Assembly (NCBI GenBank): GCA_950295325.1
Contig: OX485805.1
Span: 43,796,758-43,860,757 of the forward strand
Length of the DNA: 64,000 nt
Source: Polytrichum commune
Lineage: Eukaryota; Streptophyta; Polytrichopsida; Polytrichales; Polytrichaceae
Direction of reading: 5' to 3'
Below, piece after piece: positions 31,180 through 43,000 of this stretch (the stretch's first letter is position 1; the number at the start of each line of letters is the position of its first letter). The notes beneath the pieces are model-generated. The model worked only from the letters and a program-made list of their open reading frames with translations. It did not search any database and was not told where the DNA came from. The translations under genes and the position numbers were made by a program.

Positions 31180-34100
31180 ATGGCAGGAGGTGAGGGGGAT
31201 GCAATCGATATGGCGGAGCGGGGAGACGTTCCAGCGGCGGTGGAGAATGGCGAGAATAGGAAGAAGAGGAAGAAAACGAAGTTTGACATTGAGATGCTAG
31301 GAGGGGAGGGGGATGCACCCGATATGGCGGAGCGGGGAGACGCTACCGCGGCGGTGGAGAATGGCGAGAAGAGGAAGAAGAGGAAGAAAACGAAGATTGA
31401 CATTGAGATGCTAGGAGGGGAGGGGGATGCACCCGATATGGCGGAGCAGGGAGACGCTCCCGCGGCGGTGGAGAATGGCGAGAATAGGAAGAAGAGGAAG
31501 AAAACGAAGTTTGACATTGAGATGCTAGGAGGGGGAGTTGCGGAGGTCAGCGGGATTATGAGTAACACCGCCTTCGACACCTTACCGGTGTCGGAGCCAA
31601 CTAAAAACGCTCTTCGTGACACCGGGTTTACTCACATGACTGAGGTATGTGTCTTAGTCAGGAGGCATTCTCGTTTTCAATTTTACATTGATGGTCTTGT
31701 GTAATGTCCTTGGTTGTGATCGCGGTACTGAGAATTCACCCCTCTGATGTTTGCCTGCTTGTGCGCACATGCGGTGTACATCAAATTTCTACAAGGGGAC
31801 TAAATGTATTTGTCATAGGGGATCAAAATTTCAGACCATAATTGTGCATGAGGGGAGTGGTGCAGATTCAAGCAAGGTCAATACCTCAGCTTTTGACTGG
31901 ACGCGATGTCCTTGGAGCTGCGCGGACAGGGTCTGGAAAAACCCTTGCATTTGTGGTCCCAGCAGCTGAGCTGCTTTTTCATGGGAATTTTATGCCGCGG
32001 AGTGGCACTGGTGTGATCGTCATCTCTCCCACACGAGAGCTTGCCATGCAGGTACTATTGAATATCATCACTCTTCAGGTTTTAAGAGTACTGACATTCG
32101 CTAGGCTGCAACCTTCCTACATTTTGCCCTTCAAAGTAGAATTACAGGCATACGACCAGCTTAGTCACAGCCTCCCAGTCCTCCGCACAAGTCCAGCTCG
32201 GTGTAGGGTGGACAGTGGGCTGAGTTTTTAAACACCTGCTGCAGATTTACGGAGTCGCAAGGGATATTTTAAAGTATCATAAGCAAACACACGGCATTGT
32301 CATGGGGGGAGCAAACAGGCGAACAGAGGCTGAGAAACTAGCCAAGGGTGTGAACTTCGTGGTCGCTACTCCAGGGCGTCTACTGGATCATCTTCAGAAT
32401 ACCAAGGGTTTCCTATTCAAGAATTTGAAGGTTGGCGACTTTTCTTCTTACAAAAGCTCATACTCCTCTTCTGTGATGCTAAAGACATGGGAGGTACTGT
32501 TGACGAGGATGTCAAAATAAGCTATGGTCATTATGTCATTAATGATGGTTTTGTGGAGTTCAATGGTCAACTGTAGCAATTCAAGGGCCTGGCAGCTGGT
32601 GTGTCGCTTGAATTACTAGTGATGAGTGCATGCCCGCAAGTAATCCCCACGTGCAAAATTTTCTGGATGATGCAGTGCCTAGTGATAGATGAAGCTGATC
32701 GAATTTTGGAGATAGGTTTTGAGGAGGAAATGAAGCAAATTATCAAGCTCCTACCGAAGGTCTGTGCACTTGCAAACTCTTTTCTAGTACAGTGCTCACT
32801 TGGTGTCTATTTAATATGCTGCATCCTATGATCTGATAGCAGTGCAGCAGGTGGCGCTGATATCTGATGTCCTACTTAACTTCCAGTGGTTGTCTCAAAT
32901 GTCATAGCTTTCAAGTTTGTTGATATGTTTAATTTAAATTTTTTTTGTTGATTGTTCAGGAACGACAGACTGTCCTCTTTTCTGCCACTCAGACAACTAA
33001 GGTTTGTCAATTGCTTCTACTCTCTTCATGATAATCAGATTTTTGCTGCATTGTACTTGGAGGTGGTTGTGATGCTTTGTTGTAAGGACTGCAATGGAAG
33101 TTCTGTTGAATAGTTACATGTTTTAGTTTGTCTTGAGTCAAACTGACTGCTCCTATACCACAGGTGGAAGACTTGGCACGTGTGTCATTCAAGAGGGCTC
33201 CTTTGTACATTGGTGTAGACGACGGTAGAGCAAAGGTATGTAAGAATGCAAAAGAAGGAAATGTAAAGATGCATTTATTACTCTGTTGTTCCTGTAATTT
33301 CTGTTGCTTCGATCCTTAATCTACATTTTGTCTTTGGCTGTTTGGCAGGCGACAGTGGAAGGGTTAGAGCAAGGGTATTGTGTAGTTTCAAGTACACAAC
33401 GGTTTCTGCTCCTCTTTACATTCTTGAAAAAAAATATAAAGAAAAAGGTACTACTCTGCGTTTCTTATGAGCAGTCTTGTCGATGATGTTTATATTGCTG
33501 AGGTTCTCATATTCAGATATCTTCAAGCACCAGTGTCAAGTTATTGAACATATTACTCGAATATCAAGACTTTTGCATTTGTAAGCAATGTAAATATGCT
33601 TCAAACTTGCAAGTGGTGATTGCTGCCAGAAAGATCTCTAAATTTTGCTATTGGTGAAAGGTGGGGATCAGGAAGTCTATGTAGGTTTTTAAGATTTGGC
33701 TCCTTTTGCACTCAAATTCCTGTGTGTTTGTGGATTTCTTTACAGATAATGGTCTTCTTTTCATCTTGTAACTCTGTCAAGTTTCATAGTGAGCTGCTTA
33801 ATTACATCGACATCCCTTGTCTCGACATTCACGGCAAACAGAAGCAACAGAAGAGAACATCAACTTACTTTGAGTTCTGCAATGCTGAGAAGGGCATCCT
33901 CCTCTGTACAGATGTTGCTGCTCGTGGTTTGGACATCCCAGCAGTGGTATGTTTTCTTACAAACCTTTATCAATAGAATGCCAATGTGAGTACTGAAATC
34001 ATGGAGATCTTTATTTATACATGTTTCTGGAAGAATGTATTTGCATCACAATCTGTTCTTTTATTAGACATTAGGATGTTTTGAGCAGTGTTTAGATACC

Positions 34101-35287
34101 ACTTTCAAAATCTCATACCTTATTGGTGGTTTTGTTTTGGTTTCAGGATTGGATTATACAGTATGATCCCCCAGATGACCCAAGGGTATGTATCTAGTAG
34201 TCACAAGAAACTCTTACCAATTTTGGAGCTTTATGGCAAGACTGTAACTAAGCATGCTTATTTGTCTCAATGTACCTTGTAAATGGTGTTTCAGGAATAC
34301 ATCCACAGAGTGGGTCGTACAGCAAGAGGAGAAGGTGCCCAAGGGCGGGCTCTCTTGTTCCTTATACCAGAAGAGTTGGGCTTTCTTCGCTACTTGAAGG
34401 TCTCTTCACTGTAAAACTTTTAATTTTGAATACATCTTGGATAATCATGGAGAATATTTCTACCTATGAAATACTTACTTCGGTGCACTTCAATCTATGT
34501 AGATGTTATATGTTTCAATTGCTGATGTTTCTCAGTTTTATTAAGTTGCTTTAAAATGCTGCTCTAAACTCCAATTGAATTGTAGGGGGCTAAAGTTCCT
34601 CTCAATGAGTACGACTTTCCAGCAAACAAGATTGCCAATGTCCAATCACAGCTGGTACTGGATCTATTTTCATCTCTTCGAAGATTTTTTTCAATGAGTT
34701 CATCATGTGTGATTCTGTATTCTATTTGTGGCTCTATTTGTCCACAGCAAAATTTGTTGTATTTAAAATTTTAAATCTATGTATAGTAGGCTGGGGTATA
34801 TGTTCTTGAGCAGGTTTTGAGATGTTCATGTTTATTATGTTTGATTCACAGGAAAAGTTAGTGGAGAAAAATTATTATCTACATCAGTCAGCTCGTGATG
34901 CCTATCGATCATACTTGTTGGCATATAACTCTCATGCAATGAAGGACATCTTCAATGTGCATCGACTAGATTTACAGGTATACAGTTTTTAATTGCTAAC
35001 TTCCAATCAAATTTGTCAGAATCTTGTATTTGTCCAATTTTAAGTCACTCTTGAAAGTGGACTGAATTCCCCATCTACTGCAGGCTGTGGCAGCTTCATT
35101 TGGGTTTAGTTGCCCTCCCAAGGTCACTCTAAACCTCGACAGCAGTGCTGCCAAATTCAGGAAAAAGAATCCAGCTGGTAGGAGTGGTGGCAAACCGGAG
35201 GGTCGGGGAAGTGGCCATGGATTCAGTGCAAACAATCCCTATGGCAAGAAGGCAGCTGGAGATAAGCGCCAATTCACCAGATTGTAG
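31180..35287 (+). CDS. DEAD-box RNA helicase, RH27/RH51 (Has1/DDX18) group
   Basis: Thirteen exons, all GT-AG and in phase: 31180-31644, 31866-32051, 32245-32430, 32676-32759, 32960-33001, 33164-33235, 33349-33447, 33746-33946, 34147-34185, 34295-34399, 34586-34654, 34852-34977, 35084-35287. They give 625 residues. Motifs: Q-motif region [23 protein letters not shown] 174-181, Ia PTRELAMQ 210-217, TPGR from 259, DEAD 284-287, SAT 315-317, [12 protein letters not shown] from 433, [11 protein letters not shown] from 462. The C-terminus has the family's DUF4217-type region ([15 protein letters not shown]) and a Lys/Gly-rich tail. The family acts in the nucleolus in 60S pre-rRNA processing. An in-frame TGA two codons upstream fixes the ATG. 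Three 38-residue repeats precede the helicase core, which is unusual. All core motifs are intact. Confidence 0.96.
31186..31527 (+). repeat. Three 114-bp coding repeats in helicase exon 1
   Basis: Three in-frame 38-codon units (31186-31299, 31300-31413, 31414-31527) that are nearly identical at DNA level. Each encodes GGEGDA(I/P)DMAE(R/Q)GD ... AAVENGE then RKKRKKTK(F/I)DIEML. Each contains a basic cluster, RKKRKKTK, resembling a nuclear or nucleolar localisation signal between acidic patches. The near identity points to recent amplification. Confidence 0.97.
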
Positions 35288-38200
35288 TCATAGTATGAAC
35301 CTCTTTTGAGAGGTTAATTGAAAGAGAAGTTTTGACCCTTACAAATTGTCTTAGAAATTTTCAAGGCAAGCCTGAGTTTATATTATGATGAGAAATATGA
35401 TAATTGCATGAGCTTACAATTTCCCGAATTCAGCTGCCGTAAGGAGCTATGCGCTTTTGCTTCTATCCAATATCTTTTGAAAAGGGTTGTAGTCATCTAA
35501 CCATAGCTGCTATATGTAATTGTCCTAATACATACAGGCTAAGTCTGTAAGGGCTTCTGACTAGCATGATCTTTTGTCATCATATTATCTAGATGGTTAT
35601 GCTGTAACCATGGATGAACACGTCAAATTTGTGCCTGACAATCCATATTTGTCATCTTCCATCAAAATCATGTGCACTTGTGACTAAGAAAGGGTGCTGA
35701 GAAGCTCTCCTCATTGCGTGCACACACGCACACATTTGCACATATGTTACAAGTTACATGGAACCAATTTATCTATAAAACCCATCAATGAGGAATGCTA
35801 GTATGGGATTTATTGCATGAGTAGCTCCCCAGCCCCATAGGAGCGTATTGATTGATTGGTGGCAGTGTCATCAAGGTAATTCAATTTTGATGTCCAAGGA
35901 CAAAAGATAAAAATCAAGCTTAGTGATATCTTTAGCGGTTGGTTAGATTTGCTAGATGATGAGATGGATTTAAAGGGGCAGGATTGGGGAATTGAACAAG
36001 AGGCACACCTCAATCCCGAAGTATTTTCTGTTTACTGGGCTTGCCATGAAGTACTTGAACGCTCGATTTCATTGGCATCTTAGGCTCATAACTTTGTCTC
36101 TGAATGAATAGGTCCATTTGTATGGACGAACTTGTCTTGCACGTATCAAGTGACTTTATAATTAGAATATTGTCATCTCAAATTCTGTCTTACTAATGCA
36201 TGTGGAAATCCACCCTATTAAATGGATGGGTCACGAAAAAGGGCCAAATACTCTATATATCTATGGAATTAAAAATTGGGTGATACGTACAAGTATAACA
36301 ATTCCAATAAGTTATCCTTGTGTTCATATCACATTAGAGTTATTTTTTAAAAGTCGGGCGAAACCATATGGTGTTTGGAGGTGCATCTAGTCTTTAGTAT
36401 GTTAGTTGGTAAGTCTCCAGTTCCAACAAATATTCCGGATGGGTATAGACATGGCTAGGCTCACTTGCCATTCCCAATCTCAATGTACTTGTTGCAAATT
36501 CCCAAACTCAATTTACTCATCGCCAAGAAAAAATGAACAAGCTCAAGTCTAAACTCCAATGAGGTTGAGAAAAAGAGGCAAAAACCTTCCAACCTTATGT
36601 AACTTTATAGATCGGAACATGAAAGAAGCAAGTTATACCATATTAGAAATAAGGTAGATGGGTCTTAATCGGCTCAAGTTCTTCATCAAACCCCTAGATT
36701 TGATTGGTTTGTGGGTTCAGTGAGGATCAAAGAGCAAACATCATAAAGACACATGTTTAAGAAAGACATGACTATGTATTTGAATAGTAGTAACTACTCT
36801 ACACTCAATAATGAACACAGTTGGGAGGACCCATGTATCTGGTTAAGAAATCAACAAATATGCAACTTTGATAACCATAACTAAATTGGGGGAGGTCCAA
36901 TCTTCAATCCAATTTTAAAATATGCTTCATTATAGATTTGTTAATGCAAAACAAGTTTTGATCTATAAATCTAATGGGTAGAAGTTGGAGAACATGAAAA
37001 ACAAACCAAGTAACATCCACACATCTTACCTTGAAACTTGAGATTTTTTATGTTCCACCTTGTATTCCGACCTTTTAAGTATATGTCTACTACCTAACTC
37101 ATAACTATAGAAGCTTTGTTTCAAAATGTATTACTAGGTAGTTTCTCAAATCTTTCTTCCAATTGGACCACCAAGTTGATAGTATCCTCTATCTTATTGA
37201 GGCCACTACGTATCACTCTAGGAAATTAGGGCTTCTTTACACTAAAGGCATTAAACCATAGGCATTAGGTATTATGACCATGGTACCTTGCTTTTTGGAT
37301 GAGAGCAGAGAGAAGTCTATGGGCCAAATATTTATGGAAGTCACAACCCTTGATGTAAACCTAAATGGGATAACAAAAAAGACCTCACAATATATTAATT
37401 AGATATGAGAATACATCATGGAGGGGAGAAGAGAAGAAAGAAAATGTTTGCAAAATTATTTGTGTATTGGTGTTTGTACATGTTAATTCAACAAGTTCTA
37501 AGCAATAAAACTTTATTTATAGGGTCAAATTAGAATAATAAGCTTTGTTTATTGCACAATAGAAATATTATTGCATAGTAGTTTCATAGTAAAGCAACCT
37601 TCTATAGTAGTAATGTAGCTCCAACAATGACATTTTGTTTTACACATGAATTGTAGTAGAAAGTGAATTTTAACAAGTTGTCATGGGTTCTCCAACATGT
37701 CCCGCTGCACATTCTTCTAGATCTACCTTCAAGAGTTGTCCCAAAAAATTCATGTACAATCTTGACCAACATTACTTATGTTTGTCATGTGAAATTCCAT
37801 GTATATTTTACTAAGTGATATTGGGGTTTTGATTAATTAAAAGGAGGGGCGGGGGGGAGATTTGAGGTACCCCAAAAAGTAATCACTAGAAAGAAAATAA
37901 AAAAGAAAAACACATCATGAAGCCATAGGCCTAAATACTTTATTCACAAGAGGAAAAATTACACAACTAGCCATAAAAAGGCCTCTTCTCCACTATAGTC
38001 TTCAATATGCCTTGTGGGTATGTACAAAAGGATCCGAGTATCAAACTATGCAGAGTTGGTTGTGGAGTCAACGGGCGCGGACCAGGGGGAGGATGGCGGA
38101 TTGTGGAGGCAACACATAGCGGCGACAAATAGTGGCTCGGGGAGCTCAATACCATATAATGTGAACCATGGTGTTGATGAGTAGCCCGAGGGCATTGGCG

Positions 38201-38468
38201 TGCAACAATACAATGTCGAAGTCCATGTCTTTCTATCTAAACATGATCTTTGTGCAGCCACCTCTCGCGGAGCTCCATGGTGTTGGAATCCAAGCCTATA
38301 GCTACATCTTCACAAAGCTCTCAATTAATTTCTTGTTCCTCATCTCCATGTTGAGGTGCTAGTTCTTGCGACTTAAAATACCTCATGTTTGAGACCCCCT
38401 GACACGGTATCAAAGAAGACGTTGGAAATGTCTTCCATCTCGATATCATGGGGACTCATCATGATCCT
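35288..38468. other. Helicase 3' flank and intergenic region
   Basis: The first few hundred bases probably hold the helicase 3'UTR (no poly-A signal could be fixed). Beyond about 36100 there is AT-rich sequence with no gene or paired repeats recognised. From about 37850 the region runs towards the Rep-like fossil and may belong to the same mobile element on the minus strand. Confidence 0.5.
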
Positions 38469-39033
38469 TCATATAGAAACCAATGTCATAACATCCATAC
38501 TAGTGGACCTTAATGGAATAATCCATGTAAGTTTGGGGTAGAATTGCCACTTTTGCACATGTGAAAGAGCATCATGACAAGAGTAACACCCAAATACTGC
38601 TTCATATGAAAATGTGCCCATTGATGAGCCCTTTGCAATATAACTATTGGAGCTTATCTTCCCAAACTTTGCATACTCCATTTTCCCTTCATTCATGTCA
38701 TTAGCTGACACGGTGCACAAACTCAAAATGCTCCTCCCCGTTATCTTTCATACAATACTCAACCATACCCTTGAAGGTATGCTAACCCTCATCCCTCAAC
38801 CTCTTGAATGAAACTACATGACCGGTGGGAGGACTTCCATCCCACCCCAAACAAACCTTAATTTTCTTGTTCAACACCGGTAGACTAGTAAAAATCCCCT
38901 TAACAATCATTTGAAAGTGTTTGTATGTCAATGCTCCACCACGCTCCATGGAGCACCTGCCATGCATTCCTTTGCAAATGAATTTCCTCAATTTCACAAG
39001 AAGTGCAATGTCAATATTCATGCCACCCACCAC
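38469..39033 (-). pseudogene. Possible HUH/Rep-like endonuclease fossil
   Basis: Minus-strand frames (38782-39033, 38469-38726) carry MERGGALTYKHFQ and, between them, a YCxKD-type motif, followed by SANDMNEGKMEYAKFG. A hydrophobic-H-x-Q motif followed by YxxK is the layout of motifs II and III of rolling-circle Rep endonucleases (CRESS-type viruses; Helitron- and Replitron-type transposons use related folds). The copy is broken and incomplete, and motif I and any helicase domain were not found. It is old, judging by its decay. Assignment rests on short motifs only; it could be another uncharacterised mobile-element protein. Confidence 0.35.
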
Positions 39034-40065
39034 AATCGTGACAATGTTTCAAAGTACTTTAAGGACGAATGGGTCCGCGCTCTTGAGCTTGAGATCAAGC
39101 AAGCGCTCTCATCTTGGAGCCATTGCAAGGCAACTTAAACTCGTAAATGCAATAAGAGGTGAGAAGTTGCAAATCATAAGCCAATTGAACCACACTAATA
39201 TTGTTGTGTGCATGCGGCAACCATTGCTGCTTTCTTCAACATATAGCTCGCTTGTGTGTTGTTATAAGGACCCACAACACCGGCTACCACATTAGAAATT
39301 TTGGAAAACTTAGTTCTCCATCCACCATCTAATTAGAACGTTGGCTCTAACATTATGTGTCTAGCGTGGGCCCCCCTCTTTCCCCCCAATGCAGTGCAAC
39401 ACAACCCATTGAAATGATATAGATTATAGTCCAAAATTGCCCTCATCTATACCTAAAGTGGGGGCCTGTGACACTCTCAATCAATGAGAATTCAAGAATT
39501 CTCAAAAATGATGGCCTAATGACTTTTGTGTAAACATGCCCGGAGCCTTTTTCACACCATATTGATGCACTTCTAACCCATAAGCCTTTTGGTTTCTTGG
39601 ACTTTACTCAAATCAATTTCATTTTTTTCATTTATTCAATTAATCTATTCCTTCCTTCTTCCGGTTTCTAGGGCAACTGACGGATTCAATTTCCTCCCAA
39701 TTACCTGCCCTTCAATCTGGTCGGACACCGTGACGGGTGCCGACGGGTCCATCGTGGGCCAGATATCCTGAAACCACATGCGGACGCACAATGAACATCA
39801 ATGTAGAGCGAGAGAGGAAGCGGATGCAGAACATTTGATGTGGTGATGTGATTTAGAGATCAATAAAGAACAGAATCTCCTTGCATGGTTTAATTGATTG
39901 TTTTATCAATCCATTTAATCTCGAGTAACTTCGGAGGCGAGGAGCAGCAACTAGCACGAAGGAGGAGGAGGAGGAGAGATACAATCGGGTGGCAGGTTGT
40001 GAAATGTAGCAACCTACCTCTTTCGCATCGTATAGTAAGTTAGTGAAGGAAGAGTTGAGGACAGG
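39034..40065 (+). other. Region upstream of PIG-S, including its promoter and 5'UTR
   Basis: 39034-39300 may be the upstream part of the Rep-like element. The roughly 300 bp before 40066 are purine-rich (GAGGAGGAGGAGGAG near 39962) and likely contain the PIG-S 5'UTR. An in-frame TAA 30 bp upstream of the ATG supports the chosen start. No TATA box could be assigned with confidence. Confidence 0.45.
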
Positions 40066-43000
40066 ATGGAAGAGACAAGTGAAGATGCACAGAGCCAGAG
40101 CAGCAGGAGCGAGGATTTTCGAGAGGCAGATGTCTCAACTGCTGCTGGAGCTTCCGAAGGGGGGAGGGGAATAGAGGAGCAAGGTGGGGGAGAAAGGAAG
40201 GAGGAGGAGAAAGAAGCAACAGTGGGAGGGGAAACTCGCAGTTCGAAGCCCGGATGCAAGCGCTTGCTCATTACTCTCTCGGTTGTCTTCTCTTTCCTTC
40301 TCGGTGGGTTTTTCTCGTCTTCACTTGTTCCTGAACCAAGCTTGCAATTACTTATCACATACAAGTGGGAACTCTAGAAGTTCGATAGATGGCAATACAG
40401 AGCGGAGGACCTGAATTTTCTTTCTATGTGCTCTTTCACCTCTTTTAAACCCTAATTCGGGATGCTATGGCAGCCTATTGCCCACTTCTTCCCATTAGGC
40501 CGTTGCAGCTGAAGAATCAAAATTAGTTTGATCATGATTCAGGATCCATCTCTTGCCCAAATCGACTCTTCGCTAAATCCAGAACCAAGCTTGCAACTCA
40601 TCACAAGATTGTGGAACGCCCAGCAGTTGGATAGATGGCAATGCGGAGCGGAGGACCTGAATTTGTTCCTATGTGCTCACTCACCTTTTTAAAACCCTCA
40701 TGTGGAATGGTTCTGCGACCTTTTGACTTCTTCTTCCTCCCATTAGGCCCTTTAGCTCTGGTGAGTGATGCAGCTGAAGAATCAAAGTTTTAGGTTGATA
40801 TTGATTCAGGATTCATCTCTTCGCTAATTCTTGAACCAAGCTTGCAACTCATCTCCTACATATGCCCACGCATTAACCTATCGCTGTCGGACGTTTTCTA
40901 ATGTGAACTTGGACCTTATACCTCTCCCAGCTTGTCCCTGCATTTACCTAGCAAACATAGCAATGCATTCAGTTTTTTGGTTTCAATTTCTGTGGTGCTG
41001 GAAAATTGAACAACTTAACTTCTTTGTTGGAGGGAGGGTTCATTGAAGTGTCTGAGACCCTTTTTTCTCAATCCTTGATCTTCCTTTGATGTGCTCCCTG
41101 TTGCTTATTTTTGTGTAAGCTCTTACAGCATCGAAAGTTGGTTTGTCAGCCATACCAGGACTGTCTATCATGGTTCTTCCCAGCTTTTGGAATGCAATAA
41201 ACTTGTTGAAAGTTAGCATGAATTCCAGAGGTCTCAGTTTGTTGGTGTTCATATAATGCAGGAGTTCCAGGCTGGTGGAAATCCACAGAAGTATATCGTG
41301 CACCACTTCCTTTTTCTGCTATCGAAGAGCACGCAATTGACCTTGCTTCTTCAGCTTTTGCTCTCCCCTGCCACTTGCACATTATATTTGCTGTCAACCC
41401 ATCAGTACACACTCAACAACTAGGTTTAATGAGTGAGAAGTCTTTATATAAAGTTGCGAATTCCTTTCAACAACACATTGACAAGGTTGTGCGTGGAACG
41501 CAATCAAATCACTCTGAAGGATGCTTTTCCAACTTTAGAGTTTTGGTTACTTTGGATGCAGCCAATTCATGTGTTAACACAGGAAATGAGAACGGGTTTG
41601 AACAATGGCCCTGTGGACTGGCTAAATCTGGTCTTCATGAGATTGTTCAGCTCTTGGATGATAAGGGCATTGATGATTTTCTTTGGAGTTTTTCTAAAGG
41701 AGGAAGTTCTAGTACAGGGGGACGCTACACAGTCGTGGTCATTGGAAAAGGACCAAACGAGGAGATTATAGAAGGCACTACTGGGAAAAAACTAGCTGGT
41801 GGTACAGGTTCAATTGACAGGACCGTAGTGGGAACACATAGGCATGCCTGGATGACAGGTGTTGATTTCTCAGTTTCTGGTTTTGAGGAAGAGATTGCCT
41901 CTCATATAGCACAGGTGGCTGTCACCTATTTTAGAAATGGAGGAAACAAAAGAGGAAACCCAGAGGTGGATCATGTGGCGAGCTTGCCTCTTTCAGCCGA
42001 TGGGGAGGCAATTTTATCCTTCTCACTGTTAAATGCGAATCCTGAAGACTGGATCTTTGACTGGTAATCTATTTTGAAGTGCTCAATTGATATGCATGTC
42101 AGTGTTTCAATTTCTCTTGTTTCACAGATTTTTGTCTATGGCCCCTGAAAATGATTTGCCTCCATTTGGCTATGGCTGCATCCTTGTTCTCTTTTCATTC
42201 ATTGTTTGTCTTCTCTTACTTCCCTTCACTGCTTTTTATTTGAGTATGTAATTCTTGGATCTCTGGATTGGGTATGTCTCAAATAATGATTACGTACTTG
42301 AATAAAAAGCAGTTCCAATAGTTACTTTAGGTGATACTCTCATATTATAAGATAGTTTAACCCAGTTTGATAGTGGTCAAACAGAGTGTCAGCTTAGAGT
42401 TTCCGTATAGAGGTTTTCCTTGTTTTTTGGTAGTCCTCCAACCTGCACTATCCTAGTGCATGCTTAGGGTTTAAACAACTGCAGGTGTTTGGTGTTGCTG
42501 TTGTCTGGTACTTTGAAAAGAGATTATGGGTGCGCTCTCAATTGTGTTCAATGCCATGAAAACCAGGGATATTGAAGAGATGGAGGAGCGCTATCTAAAG
42601 CCACTCATAGCAGTCATGGAACCTGTTGCTCGCCTCTCTGTGGAGAGCCAGGTCAGTAACCTTTATATGAGGTTCGATATGAGTTTCCATTATAGGTTGC
42701 AGAGGAACTGCTTGTGATTACTTATGCTAAGAGCAGCTCATATGGTCACTGTAGAATGATTCTCTCAAGATTTGGCTTTGAAGTATTGCGGGCCAATGCT
42801 GCATGCTCATCTCACACATAAGAGTTCATATATATTATCAATCCGCATTGCCCACCGATCATTGAAAGAGAGATGGACCTCTAAAATCCTTTTGACTGTC
42901 AATTCTTGAGGTTGGGAAGGGTTTAGAGGGTTGTCTCTCATTCATTAATCAGTTGGCAATAAGAATTTGGAAAGGGTGGAATGAGCATGCAGTCTTGCTC

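Noticed and set aside
31065-31622. 185-codon minus-strand ORF across helicase exon 1
   Set aside because: It is the antisense shadow of the 114-bp coding repeats; its [18 protein letters not shown] pattern simply mirrors the Lys-rich units and has no family match.
34270-34554. Separate small ORF within the helicase region
   Set aside because: It is out-of-frame reading across helicase exon 10 and its introns.
40240-40262. tRNA-like B-box word (AGTTCGAAGCCCG)
   Set aside because: It lies inside PIG-S exon 1 and has no cloverleaf partners.
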